Below are positions 48,298 to 57,956 of a DNA stretch of 64,000 nucleotides, piece after piece. The notes below the pieces were generated by a model. That model did no database searches, was not told the origin of the DNA, and saw only the letters and a program-made list of their open reading frames with translations. The translations under genes and the position numbers were made by a program. Numbering within the stretch: the stretch's first letter is position 1; each line of letters starts with the position of its first letter. The stretch comes from Rhizobium sp. Leaf262 (lineage in GTDB: Bacteria; Pseudomonadota; Alphaproteobacteria; Rhizobiales; Rhizobiaceae), in the NCBI RefSeq assembly GCF_001422245.1, contig NZ_LMMM01000016.1, positions 63,242 through 127,241 of the forward strand, given 5' to 3'.

Positions 48298-49470
48298 TCA
48301 AGTCCGATTTGATCCGAAAACTGAACGGGCAATGGAAAGAACCACGTAAAGCGCGAAAAACATCGCCAAAGCCCAGGCAAAACCGTTGGTGCCTGCAACA
48401 TCCATGGAGATGCCGACGGTTTGCGGACCGGCAATGGTACCCATGGCGTAACAGAAGATGAAGGCGGCATTGGCGGCCACCAGATCGGAACCGGTGAGGC
48501 GCGAGCCCAGATGCGTGAGTCCCACCGTGTACATGCCGGAAACGCACCCGCCCCAGAGCAGAAGCAGGGATGAGAGCAGCAACCAGTTATCCACCAGCAA
48601 GGGCAAAGCCATGGTGCCTATGACACCTGTCAGCGCCATCAGGCCCAGCAGAACACGCCGGTCCTTCATGCGATCAGACAGCATGCCGATGGGAATTTGG
48701 AACGCCATATTGCCGATGGCCATGACGGTCAGGAGCAGCGCAGCCTGCGATTCGCTGAAGCCTTCTCTGGTCGCATAAACTGGGAAAAGCGAAAGTCCGC
48801 CTGCCTGTACCGAACCGTAAACGAAGGCGGCAGCAGAGGCCATCGGGACGAGCCAGATGTAGCGAACGAAATGGTGGTTGGGTTTTTCATCGAGGTCCGG
48901 GCTTTCGTGCCGGGCCAGATAGATGGGAATGGCGGCAAGAAGAATGATGGCGGAGCCGACGAGGAAGGGCGTGATTCCCTCGCTGCCGATGGCGGAAAAC
49001 AACAGGGGGCCGCCTGCAAAGCCGACGGCCATGCCCGTTGCATACATGCCCAGCACCATGCCGCGCCGCTTGGGAGGTGCAGCGGCATTGATCCAGAATT
49101 CCGACAGGATGAACAGCATCGTTGTTGCGCCGTGGAACACGATGCGCAGAGGAAACCACATCCAGAAGGCATCGGCGAAATAGAAGCCAAGCGCGCTGAT
49201 GGCGGAGACGACCACGGCGGTCATCATGGTCCGCGCTACGCCGCAGTCATGTGCCAGCTTGCTGGTGATCGGCGCAGCGATCATTGCCGCAACACCCGCC
49301 ATGGCCGTGTTCAGGCCGATCATGGTGGAAGATATGCCGCGCTTTTCGAGGATGATGCTCAAAAGCGGAAGGCCCAGGCCGATGGCGATGCCCACGGCGC
49401 TGATGGCGGAAATGGCGGCAATCAGCGATGGCCAGTGAATATCGTCGGCGTCGCTAGTGGGATGTGACAT
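48298..49470 (-). CDS. MFS transporter
   Basis: A 390-residue membrane protein with about 12 predicted helices. The loop 2-3 signature region (LAHDCGVARTMM) and the matching loop 8-9 segment GMLSDRMKDRRVLLG mark it as a major facilitator, of the YfcJ/sugar-efflux-like subgroup by general look. The substrate cannot be told. It follows the Nudix gene by 9 bases, so they are co-transcribed. Confidence 0.9.
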   Translation of the reverse strand: MSHPTSDADDIHWPSLIAAISAISAVGIAIGLGLPLLSIILEKRGISSTMIGLNTAMAGVAAMIAAPITSKLAHDCGVARTMMTAVVVSAISALGFYFADAFWMWFPLRIVFHGATTMLFILSEFWINAAAPPKRRGMVLGMYATGMAVGFAGGPLLFSAIGSEGITPFLVGSAIILLAAIPIYLARHESPDLDEKPNHHFVRYIWLVPMASAAAFVYGSVQAGGLSLFPVYATREGFSESQAALLLTVMAIGNMAFQIPIGMLSDRMKDRRVLLGLMALTGVIGTMALPLLVDNWLLLSSLLLLWGGCVSGMYTVGLTHLGSRLTGSDLVAANAAFIFCYAMGTIAGPQTVGISMDVAGTNGFAWALAMFFALYVVLSIARSVFGSNRT

Positions 49471-49479
49471 GGAAACCTT

Positions 49480-50154
49480 TTATAGAAAGCCACGAGTAAA
49501 TATGCCGCGACGCTCGAAATATTGTCGCACCGGGCTTTCGAATTGTAATGAGCGCCCACCTATCATGAACTTTGTGACATCTTCGAGAACCATGCGTGTA
49601 ATAGGCGCCATGTTCAGACTGGAATAGTCATTAATGTCAAGCCACTGGAGCTCCAGCAGCTCGTCCGAATCGACAATACGATTGGGATCGATGCCTGCTT
49701 CGTCGGCAAAACAGCTAAAGAAGCGCGTATCGTAACGTCTCACGCGCCCAGGCGGTGTCACCGCTCGCGCTACGAAACGCAGCAGCGACAGATCTGGTGC
49801 CTGCGCGCTCTCAACGCCGAAGTTCAGTCCCGTTTCCTCCCGCAACTCGCGAATGGCCGCCAGCGCCAGTGCCCTTGCACCAGCCGCCGTCAGCGGGCGC
49901 GATGCGGAGCGCACGAGTTTTGCCAGGACGACAGGATGGAGATCGCCGCTATAGGGTAAGGCATGGTCTCGCGGATCACGACGCCCGCCCGGAAACACGA
50001 AGACATCGGGCATGAAAACATGGGCGCTGCTGCGCTTGCCCACCAGAACGCGTATCCGCGCCGTTGATCGGTCCAGAAGAATAATTGAGGCCGCATCGCG
50101 GGGACGCATTGTCTTTGGTTTGTCATCAGGCTTTTGGGTGAGCAAATCGATCAC
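49480..50154 (-). CDS. Nudix hydrolase with interrupted Nudix box
   Basis: A 224-residue protein. The end of the Nudix box, RELREETGL, is intact and catalytic, but the GG motif (VFPGGRRDPRDH) lies about 40 residues before it and the first glutamate of the standard GX5E is not in place. This split box is the pattern of the NUDT19-like subgroup (CoA or nucleotide diphosphate pyrophosphatases). Residues 140-175 complete the fold. It follows DUF983 by 5 bases. The substrate is unknown. Confidence 0.88.
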   Translation of the reverse strand: MIDLLTQKPDDKPKTMRPRDAASIILLDRSTARIRVLVGKRSSAHVFMPDVFVFPGGRRDPRDHALPYSGDLHPVVLAKLVRSASRPLTAAGARALALAAIRELREETGLNFGVESAQAPDLSLLRFVARAVTPPGRVRRYDTRFFSCFADEAGIDPNRIVDSDELLELQWLDINDYSSLNMAPITRMVLEDVTKFMIGGRSLQFESPVRQYFERRGIFTRGFL

Positions 50155-50159
50155 TCGGT

Positions 50160-50600
50160 TTAATGCGAGGAGCCGTCTATCTGTTCTTTGACGGGTTCAT
50201 TGCTGAAGCCATGCATCTTCAAGGCCCATTGCAGACCGATGACGCCACCCTTGATTGGCTGGATGGTCAACAGCGCGACGAGAATGGTAATCGGCACCCA
50301 GATGGCGAAGTGAACCCACATCGGCACCAGAAACACCGTATCGGTCATCATGAAGCCGCCAACGGCGACGTGACCGAGGATCATGATGGAGATATAGGGC
50401 GGCAGGTCGTCGGAGCGCTGGTGGTGCATGTCTGCGCCACAGGATGCGCATTCATCGACCGGCTTCAGCCAGGCGCGAAAGAGATGGCCGTTGCCGCAAG
50501 CCGGGCATCGGCTCAACATGCCGCGCATGATCGAGCGACCGAGCGGACGGTCTTCCGGTTTGCCACCATACTGCACTGTCTGCGTCTCGGTCGTGGTCAT
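50160..50600 (-). CDS. DUF983 family membrane protein
   Basis: A 146-residue protein with a zinc-ribbon-like N-terminus (CPACGNGHLFRAWLK followed by CASCGADMHH) and two helices (YISIMILGHVAVGGF and AIWVPITILVALLTI). This is the DUF983 family, linked in some bacteria with cytochrome oxidase assembly, but no function is firmly established. It lies in the topA-rnr operon 20 bases after rnr. Confidence 0.9.
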   Translation of the reverse strand: MTTTETQTVQYGGKPEDRPLGRSIMRGMLSRCPACGNGHLFRAWLKPVDECASCGADMHHQRSDDLPPYISIMILGHVAVGGFMMTDTVFLVPMWVHFAIWVPITILVALLTIQPIKGGVIGLQWALKMHGFSNEPVKEQIDGSSH

Positions 50601-50620
50601 GCGCGTGTCCTCTGGACTTG

Positions 50621-52972
50621 TTATCTGCGTCTGCGTGGCGGTCTTGTGCCGGGTGTCGGGCCACTCGTTCGGCGCGTGGTCTTGTGGAAGGAGCGTGTCG
50701 CCGCAGGCATCTTCTTGCCCTCGTTCAACACCTCGAACCTCAAGGCACCGGCAAGCGGCACGGCTTCAGCCAGACGAACCTGAACCGTATCGCCAAGCTG
50801 ATAGCCAAGTCCGGTCTTTTCACCCGTCAGAGCCTGATGCGCCTCGTCATAGATGTAATAGTCCGTACCCATCGTAGATATAGGAACGAACCCGTCAGCG
50901 CCAAACTGCGGCAGCGCGACAAATAGTCCCGCCTTGGTGACACCGCCGACCCGGCCTTCGAATTCTTCGCCCACGCGCTGCGAAAGATGGTGCGCAATCA
51001 GCCGGTTGACCGTATCGCGTTCCGCCGCCATGGCGCGCCGCTCGAAGGTGGAGATTTCGGCAGCCACATCGGCCAGCGTCGCTTCTTCCTGCGGCGTGAT
51101 GCCGCCTTCACCGAGGCCCAGCGAACCCACCAGCGCACGGTGCACGATAAGGTCGGCGTAACGACGGATGGGAGAGGTGAAATGCGCGTATTTCATCAGG
51201 TTCAGGCCGAAGTGGCCGATATTGTCCGGGCTGTAGATCGCCTGGCTCTGTGAACGCAGCACCATCTCGTTGACGATGATCTGATGCGGCGTATCCAGCG
51301 CACGCGCCAGAATGCCGTTGAAGGAATTGGCGCGAACCTGCCCGCCCTTGACCAGCGAATAGCCTATGGTGTTGAGGAATTCGCGCAGCACTTCCTGCTT
51401 GGCAATGGTCGGCGCATCATGCACGCGGTAGACCAGACGCTGTTTCTTCTGCTCCAGCGTTTCGGCGGCACAGACATTGGCCTGAATCATCATCTCTTCG
51501 ATCAGCTTGTGCGCGTCGAGACGGTCGGGAACATGCACACGGTCAACCGTGCCATCCGCTTTCAGAATGATCTTGCGTTCCGGCATGTCCAGCTCAAGCG
51601 GCTGGCGACGGTCGCGACCGATCTTCATCACCTCATAGGCGTGCCACAGAGGCCGCAGGATGGGCTCCAGCATCGGGCCGGTCTTGTCATCCGGGTTGCC
51701 GTCAATCGCGGCTTGGGCCTGCTGGTAGGAAAGCTTGGCTGCACTCTTCATCATGATGCGATGGAAGGTGTGGCTGGCCTTGCGGCCTTCCTTGGAAAAG
51801 ACCATCCGCACGGCCAGCGCTGGGCGGTCCACGCCTTCCTTCAGCGAGCAGAGATCGTTGGAAATACGCTCCGGCAGCATCGGCACGACGCGGTCGGGAA
51901 AATAGACCGAGTTGCCGCGCTTCAGCGCTTCGCGGTCCAGCGGTGAGCCGGAACGGATGTAATAGGAAACATCGGCAATCGCGACGGTGACGATCACGCC
52001 ATCCGGGTTATCGGGCGAGGGATCCAACTCCGCATAAACGGCGTCGTCATGGTCCTTGGCATCCGCTGGGTCGATGGTGATCAGCGGCAGTTTGCGCCAG
52101 TCTTCACGGTGCGCCATCGTCGCTGGCTTCGCCGCATCCGCTGCCGCCAGCACGTCGGATGGGAAGATGTGCGGAATGCCGTGCGCATGAATGGCGATCA
52201 TAGAGATCGCCTTTTCCGATGCCACAGAACCGACGACTGAGAGAACCTTGGCGCGCGGCAGGCCATAACGGCCGCTGTTGCGCGAGGTTTCCACCTCCAC
52301 CAGATCGCCGTCCTTGGCATCGCCCACGCCATCGGGATCAATGACCATCTCATCGCCGCGACGCTCGATCGGCATCAACCGGCCACCGCCACCCGGCGTT
52401 TCCTTGAACACGCCGAGCGATCCGCCCTGACGTCTGTCGATCAGCTTGATGATGCGCGCGGTATAGGCGGGGCCGCTCGCTTCCTTGGATGGGAAAATCT
52501 TGGCCAGCACACGGTCGCCAATGCCGCCCACCGGGGCCTTGCCCTTTTGGCGGTCGGCAGAGGACTGGCGAATGATGACGGCAGGCGCCGCCCCGTTCTC
52601 TTCCGGCCATTCTGCGGGACGACCGATCAGGCCGCCATCCTTGTCGCGCGTCGTGATGTCGAGAACCGTGACAGGCGGAAGACCGCCCGGACGCATCAGC
52701 GACTTGCGGCTCTTGTGCACCATGCCGTCGGTCTCAAGCTCCTTCAACAGAGCCTTCAGCACGATGCGCGTTTCACCCTTCAAGCCGAAGGCCTTGGCGA
52801 TTTCGCGCTTGGAGGCCTGATCGGGATGTTCGGCAATGAATTTCAGCAGCACATCGCGCGGCGGAACTTCGCCGTGGATGATGCCAGCAGATTCGAGAAC
52901 TTTTTTCCCGCGACCGGTACGGCCGAAGCCATCGCCCGCCGAACCGGATGTTTTGCGCGGTGCTTTGCTCAA
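50621..52972 (-). CDS. rnr: Ribonuclease R
   Basis: A 783-residue RNB-family 3'-5' exoribonuclease. The winged-helix N-terminus is followed by cold-shock domains, the RNB catalytic core (TIDPADAKDHDDAVYAEL with active-site aspartates, then VAIADVSYYIRSGSPLDREA) and a C-terminal S1 domain (EFEGRVGGVTKAGLFVAL), then a basic tail. The start codon is TTG at 52972, overlapping the topA TGA by 4 bases (TTGA). RNase R degrades structured RNA and takes part in trans-translation. Confidence 0.96.
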   Translation of the reverse strand: MSKAPRKTSGSAGDGFGRTGRGKKVLESAGIIHGEVPPRDVLLKFIAEHPDQASKREIAKAFGLKGETRIVLKALLKELETDGMVHKSRKSLMRPGGLPPVTVLDITTRDKDGGLIGRPAEWPEENGAAPAVIIRQSSADRQKGKAPVGGIGDRVLAKIFPSKEASGPAYTARIIKLIDRRQGGSLGVFKETPGGGGRLMPIERRGDEMVIDPDGVGDAKDGDLVEVETSRNSGRYGLPRAKVLSVVGSVASEKAISMIAIHAHGIPHIFPSDVLAAADAAKPATMAHREDWRKLPLITIDPADAKDHDDAVYAELDPSPDNPDGVIVTVAIADVSYYIRSGSPLDREALKRGNSVYFPDRVVPMLPERISNDLCSLKEGVDRPALAVRMVFSKEGRKASHTFHRIMMKSAAKLSYQQAQAAIDGNPDDKTGPMLEPILRPLWHAYEVMKIGRDRRQPLELDMPERKIILKADGTVDRVHVPDRLDAHKLIEEMMIQANVCAAETLEQKKQRLVYRVHDAPTIAKQEVLREFLNTIGYSLVKGGQVRANSFNGILARALDTPHQIIVNEMVLRSQSQAIYSPDNIGHFGLNLMKYAHFTSPIRRYADLIVHRALVGSLGLGEGGITPQEEATLADVAAEISTFERRAMAAERDTVNRLIAHHLSQRVGEEFEGRVGGVTKAGLFVALPQFGADGFVPISTMGTDYYIYDEAHQALTGEKTGLGYQLGDTVQVRLAEAVPLAGALRFEVLNEGKKMPAATRSFHKTTRRTSGPTPGTRPPRRRR

Positions 52973-55686
52973 GATTCTGCCTTCTTCGCTTTAGGAGCAG
53001 CCTTTGCCTTGGCCGCTGTTTTGGGCTTTGCAGCCGCTTTTGGTTTCGCCGCAGCCTTAGGCTTCGCCTTGGCTTTTGTCTCGCCATCGGCGCTTGCGGC
53101 CTTGGTGGTCTTTTTCGGCGCTGCCGCCTTCTTGGCCTTCACGGGCTTGCCGTTGCTGCCGGTGCCGGTTTTGGCAATACGCTCGGCAATCAGAACCAAT
53201 GCTTCGTCCAGCGTAACCGTGTCAGGCGCCTGCGCCTTTGGAATGGTCGCATTGACCTTGCCCCAATTGACGTAGGGACCATACTTGCCGTCGCGAACGG
53301 TAATCGCGCCGCCATCGGGGTGGTCACCCAGTTCCTTCAGTGCGGCAGGCGTGGAGGAGCGTCCACGCCCCGGCGATGCCTTCTTTTCGGCAATCACAGT
53401 CACGGCGCGGTTGAGGCCAATCGAGAACACGTCCTCGATGCTTTCCAGATTGGCGTAACCACCATCATGCAGCAGGAACGGCCCGTAACGACCAAGACCT
53501 GCCGAAATCATCTTGCCCGATTCCGGGTGCTTGCCAATGTCGCGCGGCAGGTTGATGAGCGCCAGCGCCTTTTCGTGGTCGATATCTTCAGGCTTCCAGC
53601 CCTTGGGCAGCGACGAACGCTTGGCTTCCTTGCCGTCGCCACGCTGAATGTAAGGTCCGAAACGACCGGAACGCAGTGTCAATTCTTCACCGGTATGCGG
53701 GTCAGCACCCAGCGCCTTCGGCTCGTTCAGGGCAGCGGCTTCGGCTTCCGCACCATCCGAGTTCAGCTGGCGGGTGAAATTGCATTCGGGATAGTTCGAG
53801 CAGCCGACGAAAGCGCCGTACTTGCCGAGCTTGAGCGACAGGTTGCCCGTGCCGCAGACCTGACAAATGCGCGGATCGGAGCCGTCTTCGCGGGTCGGGA
53901 ACACCAGCGGTGCCAGAACCTCGTTCAGCGCATCCAGCACGTTGGTGACGCGCAGTTCCTTGGTGTCTTCGATCTGAGCGAAGAAGTCCTTCCAGAAATC
54001 GCGGAGAACCTGTTTCCAGTCCAGTTCACCCGCAGAAATCCGGTCGAGCTTTTCTTCCAGATCGGCAGTGAAGTCGTATTCGACGTACTTGGTGAAGAAG
54101 CTTTCGAGGAACGCCGTCACCAGCCGTCCACGCGAATGCGGCACCAGCTTGCGCTTGTCGACGATGATGTATTCACGGTCGCTCAGCGTCTTCAGTGTCG
54201 CGGCGTAGGTGGAAGGACGGCCAATGCCGAGCTCTTCCATCTTCTTGATGAGCGAGGCTTCCGAGTAGCGCGGTGGCGGCTCGGTAAAGTGCTGGCTGGC
54301 ATTGATCTTCTGCTTGGCGAGGGCTTCGCGGGCATTGATCTGCGGCAGACGGCCATCTTCATCGCCATCCTCGCTCTGCTCGCCGTCTTCCTTCTGGTCG
54401 GTATAGGCGGCAATGAAGCCGTCGAAACGAATGACGGAACCGACGGCACGAAGACCTGCCTTCTCGCCCTTGTTTTCGGCGAGAATTTCAACGGTCGTGC
54501 GCTCTATCTCGGCAGACGCCATCTGGCTGGCGATGCCGCGCTTCCAGACCAGTTCATAAAGCCGCAACTGGTCGGCATCGAGGTATTTCTTCACCTGATC
54601 CGGCGTACGGCTGAAATCGGTCGGGCGAATGGCTTCGTGCGCTTCCTGGGCATTCTTGGCCTTGGTGGAATAGAAGCGCGCCTTTTCCGGCACGTATCGG
54701 GCACCGAACTGATCGCCAATGGCGCTGCGCGCAGCATCGATGGCTTCGGGTGCCATCTGCACACCGTCGGTACGCATATAGGTAATAAGACCCACGGTCT
54801 CACCGCCGATGTCGATACCTTCATAAAGACGCTGCGCCACCTGCATGGTGCGTGATGCGCCAAAGCCCATGCGAGACGATGCGGCCTGCTGAAGCGTGGA
54901 CGTGGTGAAGGGAGGGCCCGGGTTGCGCTTGACGGGCTTGGCCTCGACCGTGTCGACGGTATAGGTCGCGCCTTCCAGCAATGCCTTCAAACGGTTGGCA
55001 TCGTCGCCGGTTTTCACCGACCGGCCCTGCAGGCGCTTGCCATCGGCAGACACCAGCTTGGCCTCGAAGTCATCGCCACGCGGCGTCTTCAACAGCGCCG
55101 AGATGTTCCAGTATTCCTCGGAGACGAACCGCTCGATTTCCGATTCACGGTCGCACACCAGTCGCAGCGATACCGACTGAACACGGCCAGCCGAACGCGC
55201 ACCCGGCAGCTTGCGCCACAAAACGGGAGAGAGATTGAAGCCGACGAGGTAGTCCAGCGCACGGCGCGCGAGGTACGCGTCCACCAGCGGAATGTCGATG
55301 TCGCGCGGATCGGCCATCGCGTCGAGTACGGCCTTTTTGGTGATGGCGTTGAACACGACGCGCTTCACCGGCTTGTCGCCCAGGACCTTCTTCTTTCGCA
55401 GCAGATCGAGAACGTGCCAGGAAATGGCTTCCCCTTCGCGATCCGGGTCGGTCGCGAGAAACAATCCGTCGGATGCCTTCACGGCATCGGCGATTTCCTT
55501 CATGCGCTTTTGCGAGGCGGGATCGACCTCCCAGGACATTTCGAAATCCTGATCGGGAAGCACCGAGCCGTCCTTTGCGGGAAGATCGCGAACGTGGCCG
55601 AACGATGCGAGTACCTTATAGCCTGGGCCAAGATACTTGTTGATCGTCTTGGCTTTTGCCGGTGATTCTACGACGACGACATTCAT
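52969..55686 (-). CDS. topA: DNA topoisomerase I
   Basis: A 905-residue type IA topoisomerase: Toprim domain at the N-terminus (MNVVVVESPAKAKTINKYLG, later DPDREGEAISWH), active-site tyrosine in GLITYMRTDGVQM, a C4 zinc finger (CQVCGTGNLSLK ... CSNYPECNF), several C-terminal repeats (RFGPYIQRGDG, RYGPFLLHDGG, KYGPYVNWGK) and a Lys/Ala-rich tail. The start at 55686 begins the Toprim strand; the ATG at 55728 adds 14 non-conserved residues. Confidence 0.97.
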   Translation of the reverse strand: MNVVVVESPAKAKTINKYLGPGYKVLASFGHVRDLPAKDGSVLPDQDFEMSWEVDPASQKRMKEIADAVKASDGLFLATDPDREGEAISWHVLDLLRKKKVLGDKPVKRVVFNAITKKAVLDAMADPRDIDIPLVDAYLARRALDYLVGFNLSPVLWRKLPGARSAGRVQSVSLRLVCDRESEIERFVSEEYWNISALLKTPRGDDFEAKLVSADGKRLQGRSVKTGDDANRLKALLEGATYTVDTVEAKPVKRNPGPPFTTSTLQQAASSRMGFGASRTMQVAQRLYEGIDIGGETVGLITYMRTDGVQMAPEAIDAARSAIGDQFGARYVPEKARFYSTKAKNAQEAHEAIRPTDFSRTPDQVKKYLDADQLRLYELVWKRGIASQMASAEIERTTVEILAENKGEKAGLRAVGSVIRFDGFIAAYTDQKEDGEQSEDGDEDGRLPQINAREALAKQKINASQHFTEPPPRYSEASLIKKMEELGIGRPSTYAATLKTLSDREYIIVDKRKLVPHSRGRLVTAFLESFFTKYVEYDFTADLEEKLDRISAGELDWKQVLRDFWKDFFAQIEDTKELRVTNVLDALNEVLAPLVFPTREDGSDPRICQVCGTGNLSLKLGKYGAFVGCSNYPECNFTRQLNSDGAEAEAAALNEPKALGADPHTGEELTLRSGRFGPYIQRGDGKEAKRSSLPKGWKPEDIDHEKALALINLPRDIGKHPESGKMISAGLGRYGPFLLHDGGYANLESIEDVFSIGLNRAVTVIAEKKASPGRGRSSTPAALKELGDHPDGGAITVRDGKYGPYVNWGKVNATIPKAQAPDTVTLDEALVLIAERIAKTGTGSNGKPVKAKKAAAPKKTTKAASADGETKAKAKPKAAAKPKAAAKPKTAAKAKAAPKAKKAES

Positions 55687-55921
55687 ATTTTCTTCTTTCG
55701 GAACTTGCCCGTTAACATGCCCTGCCACTTTTCAACCTGCAACAGGGCGACCTTTATTTCGACATGGACAGGTAATGCGTTCGGGTCAAGAGGCCAAGGG
55801 CGTTTTTCTGCCATTACACCAAGATGCAACCTATTGGGGATTGAATTCTCATTTGCAATTAAAGATAAACAAGTTATGGTTGCTCAACTTAAGCGGTGCT
55901 CTTATCCGAACACTGCATTCC

Positions 55922-56179
55922 ATGAGTTCAACCGAGGTGACTATCGTCGTGAGTGCACAAAACAGCAGCCAGAGCAGGGATCAACAGACAGCGGAAAATC
56001 TCGCCTATATCAGGCAAATCCTCGCCGAACTGCGCATCGTTGCAGAACGCGAGGGAGCGGACATGCTATGTTACCTGATAGAAATGGCTTATATTGAGGC
56101 GGGCGACATTCAGTCGGGCCGCCGCAAGCTCTCAGTCGGCCATGACCAGAGAAACCCGCCCCGCGGAATGCCGATTTAA
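55922..56179 (+). CDS. Small conserved-looking protein convergent with dprA
   Basis: An 85-residue protein with a soluble helical centre (AENLAYIRQILAELRIVAER, then ADMLCYLIEMAYIEAGDI) and a polar tail. I think a similar protein is common in Rhizobiaceae, but its function is unknown to me. ATG 55922 is used; a GTG at 55949 with GAGGTG upstream is an alternative that would shorten it by nine residues. Its last 48 bases overlap the end of dprA on the opposite strand. Confidence 0.65.
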   Translation: MSSTEVTIVVSAQNSSQSRDQQTAENLAYIRQILAELRIVAEREGADMLCYLIEMAYIEAGDIQSGRRKLSVGHDQRNPPRGMPI

Positions 56180-57274
56180 CCGCCCCGCTATGTCGAGTTC
56201 CAGAAGCACGAGATAGACGGTCGAGGCGGGCAGTCCCGTATGGCGGATGATGTCGTCAGTCTCAACAGGCGATGGCCCGAGCGCGGATGCGATAATGCTG
56301 CGGTCGTCATCTCGCGGTGGCGATATGTCCATCTCGTCAGGACTTTCCTTGGCAATCTGCTGAACGGGCAGGGTCGGCTCCATCAGGGGGCGCAGCGCAT
56401 CCAGAATGTCGGCAGCCTCCGTCACCAGCATCGCTCCGTCCTTGATCAGCCGGTTCGTACCGTGGCAGCGCGCATCGAGCGGCGAGCCCGGCACGGCAAA
56501 GACGAGCCGCCCGAACTCACCCGCCAGCCGTGCCGTAATCAGCGAGCCGGACCTGTCGGCCGCCTCCACGATCAGCACGCCCATGGAAACACCAGCGATC
56601 AGCCGGTTGCGACGCGGAAAGTCCCGCGCACGCGGCTCCCATCCAAACGGCATCTCGCTGATGCTGGCACCGTCATTGTCGTAGATTTCGCCCAGCAAGC
56701 GCAGATTGTCCGGCGGGTAGGGCTTATCCAACCCACCCGCCAGCATTGCCACGGTGCCGGTCGTAAGGCTGGCAGCATGTGCGGCCGCATCGATCCCCCG
56801 CGCGAGACCAGAGGCGATGGTGTAACCCGCCTGTCCGCACTGCCGCGCCAGCATGGCCGCAAACTTCGAACCGTTGATGGAGGAGTTGCGCGACCCGACA
56901 ATGCCGATGGAGGGGCGGATTGCCGTGCGGCCCGATCCCTTCATGGAGATGATCGGCGGTGCACCGTCGATTTCGCGCAGCGCAGGTGGATAATCCGGCT
57001 CACCGATACCAACGAAACGCGCACCGAATTGTGTCGCCGCCTCGATTTCCCGCTCTGCCTCGGCTACAGTCGTGATGCGCGGGCTACGGGCCGACCCACC
57101 CCGGCGCGAAAGGTCGGGCAGGGCATCCAGCGCCTTTTCAGCGCTGCCGAAGTGATTGATGAGTTCGCGGAAGGTGACGGGACCGATATTGTCGCTGCGG
57201 ATCAGCCGCAGCCACGCAACGCGTTGCCTGTCTGTCAGCGCGATGCCGCGCTTCGTTTCGCCATCATGTGGCAT
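56132..57274 (-). CDS. dprA: DNA-processing protein DprA
   Basis: A 380-residue protein with a SAM-like N-terminus, a Rossmann core (VGSRNSSINGSKFAA, ASGLARGIDAAAHAASL, GTVAMLAGGLDKPYPP, FPRRNRLIAG, VVEAADRSGSLITA-like VEAADRSGSL, FAVPGSPLD) and a C-terminal winged-helix DML1 domain. DprA binds incoming single-stranded DNA and loads RecA during transformation. It lies between plsY and topA, the usual place in rhizobia. Confidence 0.95.
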   Translation of the reverse strand: MPHDGETKRGIALTDRQRVAWLRLIRSDNIGPVTFRELINHFGSAEKALDALPDLSRRGGSARSPRITTVAEAEREIEAATQFGARFVGIGEPDYPPALREIDGAPPIISMKGSGRTAIRPSIGIVGSRNSSINGSKFAAMLARQCGQAGYTIASGLARGIDAAAHAASLTTGTVAMLAGGLDKPYPPDNLRLLGEIYDNDGASISEMPFGWEPRARDFPRRNRLIAGVSMGVLIVEAADRSGSLITARLAGEFGRLVFAVPGSPLDARCHGTNRLIKDGAMLVTEAADILDALRPLMEPTLPVQQIAKESPDEMDISPPRDDDRSIIASALGPSPVETDDIIRHTGLPASTVYLVLLELDIAGRLNRHSAGRVSLVMAD

Positions 57275-57305
57275 GTCTCGCCCCCATCAGGGCTGGACGA
57301 ATGCC

Positions 57306-57923
57306 TTAGCCCTTTTTACCGATCTTGCTTTCAGTCCCCGCCAGAAGACGCTTGATGTTTTCCCGGTGCATGTACCAGGAGATGACGCTGAGCAGCGTCA
57401 CCAGCAGAGCCGTCTTTTCAGGCCCTACTATCCACAATGCAACCGGAATGACAAGCATTGCAACCAGTGCGGAGAGAGAGGAGTATTTGGTGATGAAGGC
57501 AATGGCGATCCAGATCGCCGCAAAGGCCAGCATCATCAACGGTGCTGCTCCCAGCAGCACGCCGATATAGACCGCAACGCCCTTGCCACCTTTGAAGCCC
57601 AGCCACACCGGAAACAGGTGTCCGAGAAACGCGAAGAACCCGGCGATCAGAGAGGCTTCGTATCCCCAGAGCGCATGAGCAACCAAAACCGCAGCCGTAC
57701 CCTTCAAGGCATCCAGCAACAGCGTCGCCGCCGCCAGTTTCTTGTTGCCGGTGCGCAGCACATTGGTCGCACCGATATTGCCGGACCCGATATTGCGAAC
57801 ATCCCCCAGACCCGCCGCCCGCGTAAGGATCAACCCGAAGGGAATCGACCCCAGCAGATAGCCGATGAGGGCAGCAAGGGCGAGAAGCGCAGGCGCTGTC
57901 TGCCAGTCAGTCAATGCGGTCAT
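57306..57923 (-). CDS. plsY: Acyl-phosphate:glycerol-3-phosphate acyltransferase
   Basis: A 205-residue inner-membrane enzyme with five helices that starts phospholipid synthesis by acylating glycerol-3-phosphate. The three active-site loops are visible: [10 protein letters not shown], the glycine-rich [20 protein letters not shown] and [12 protein letters not shown]. It follows pyrC' by 33 bases. Confidence 0.96.
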   Translation of the reverse strand: MTALTDWQTAPALLALAALIGYLLGSIPFGLILTRAAGLGDVRNIGSGNIGATNVLRTGNKKLAAATLLLDALKGTAAVLVAHALWGYEASLIAGFFAFLGHLFPVWLGFKGGKGVAVYIGVLLGAAPLMMLAFAAIWIAIAFITKYSSLSALVAMLVIPVALWIVGPEKTALLVTLLSVISWYMHRENIKRLLAGTESKIGKKG

Positions 57924-57956
57924 TGCGGGGTCCCCTCGGTCCTGCGTGTCGTTTTC

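Noticed and set aside
52948..54855. 635-codon plus-strand frame opposite topA
   Set aside because: Antisense to a convincing topoisomerase; long only because of GC-rich codon structure.
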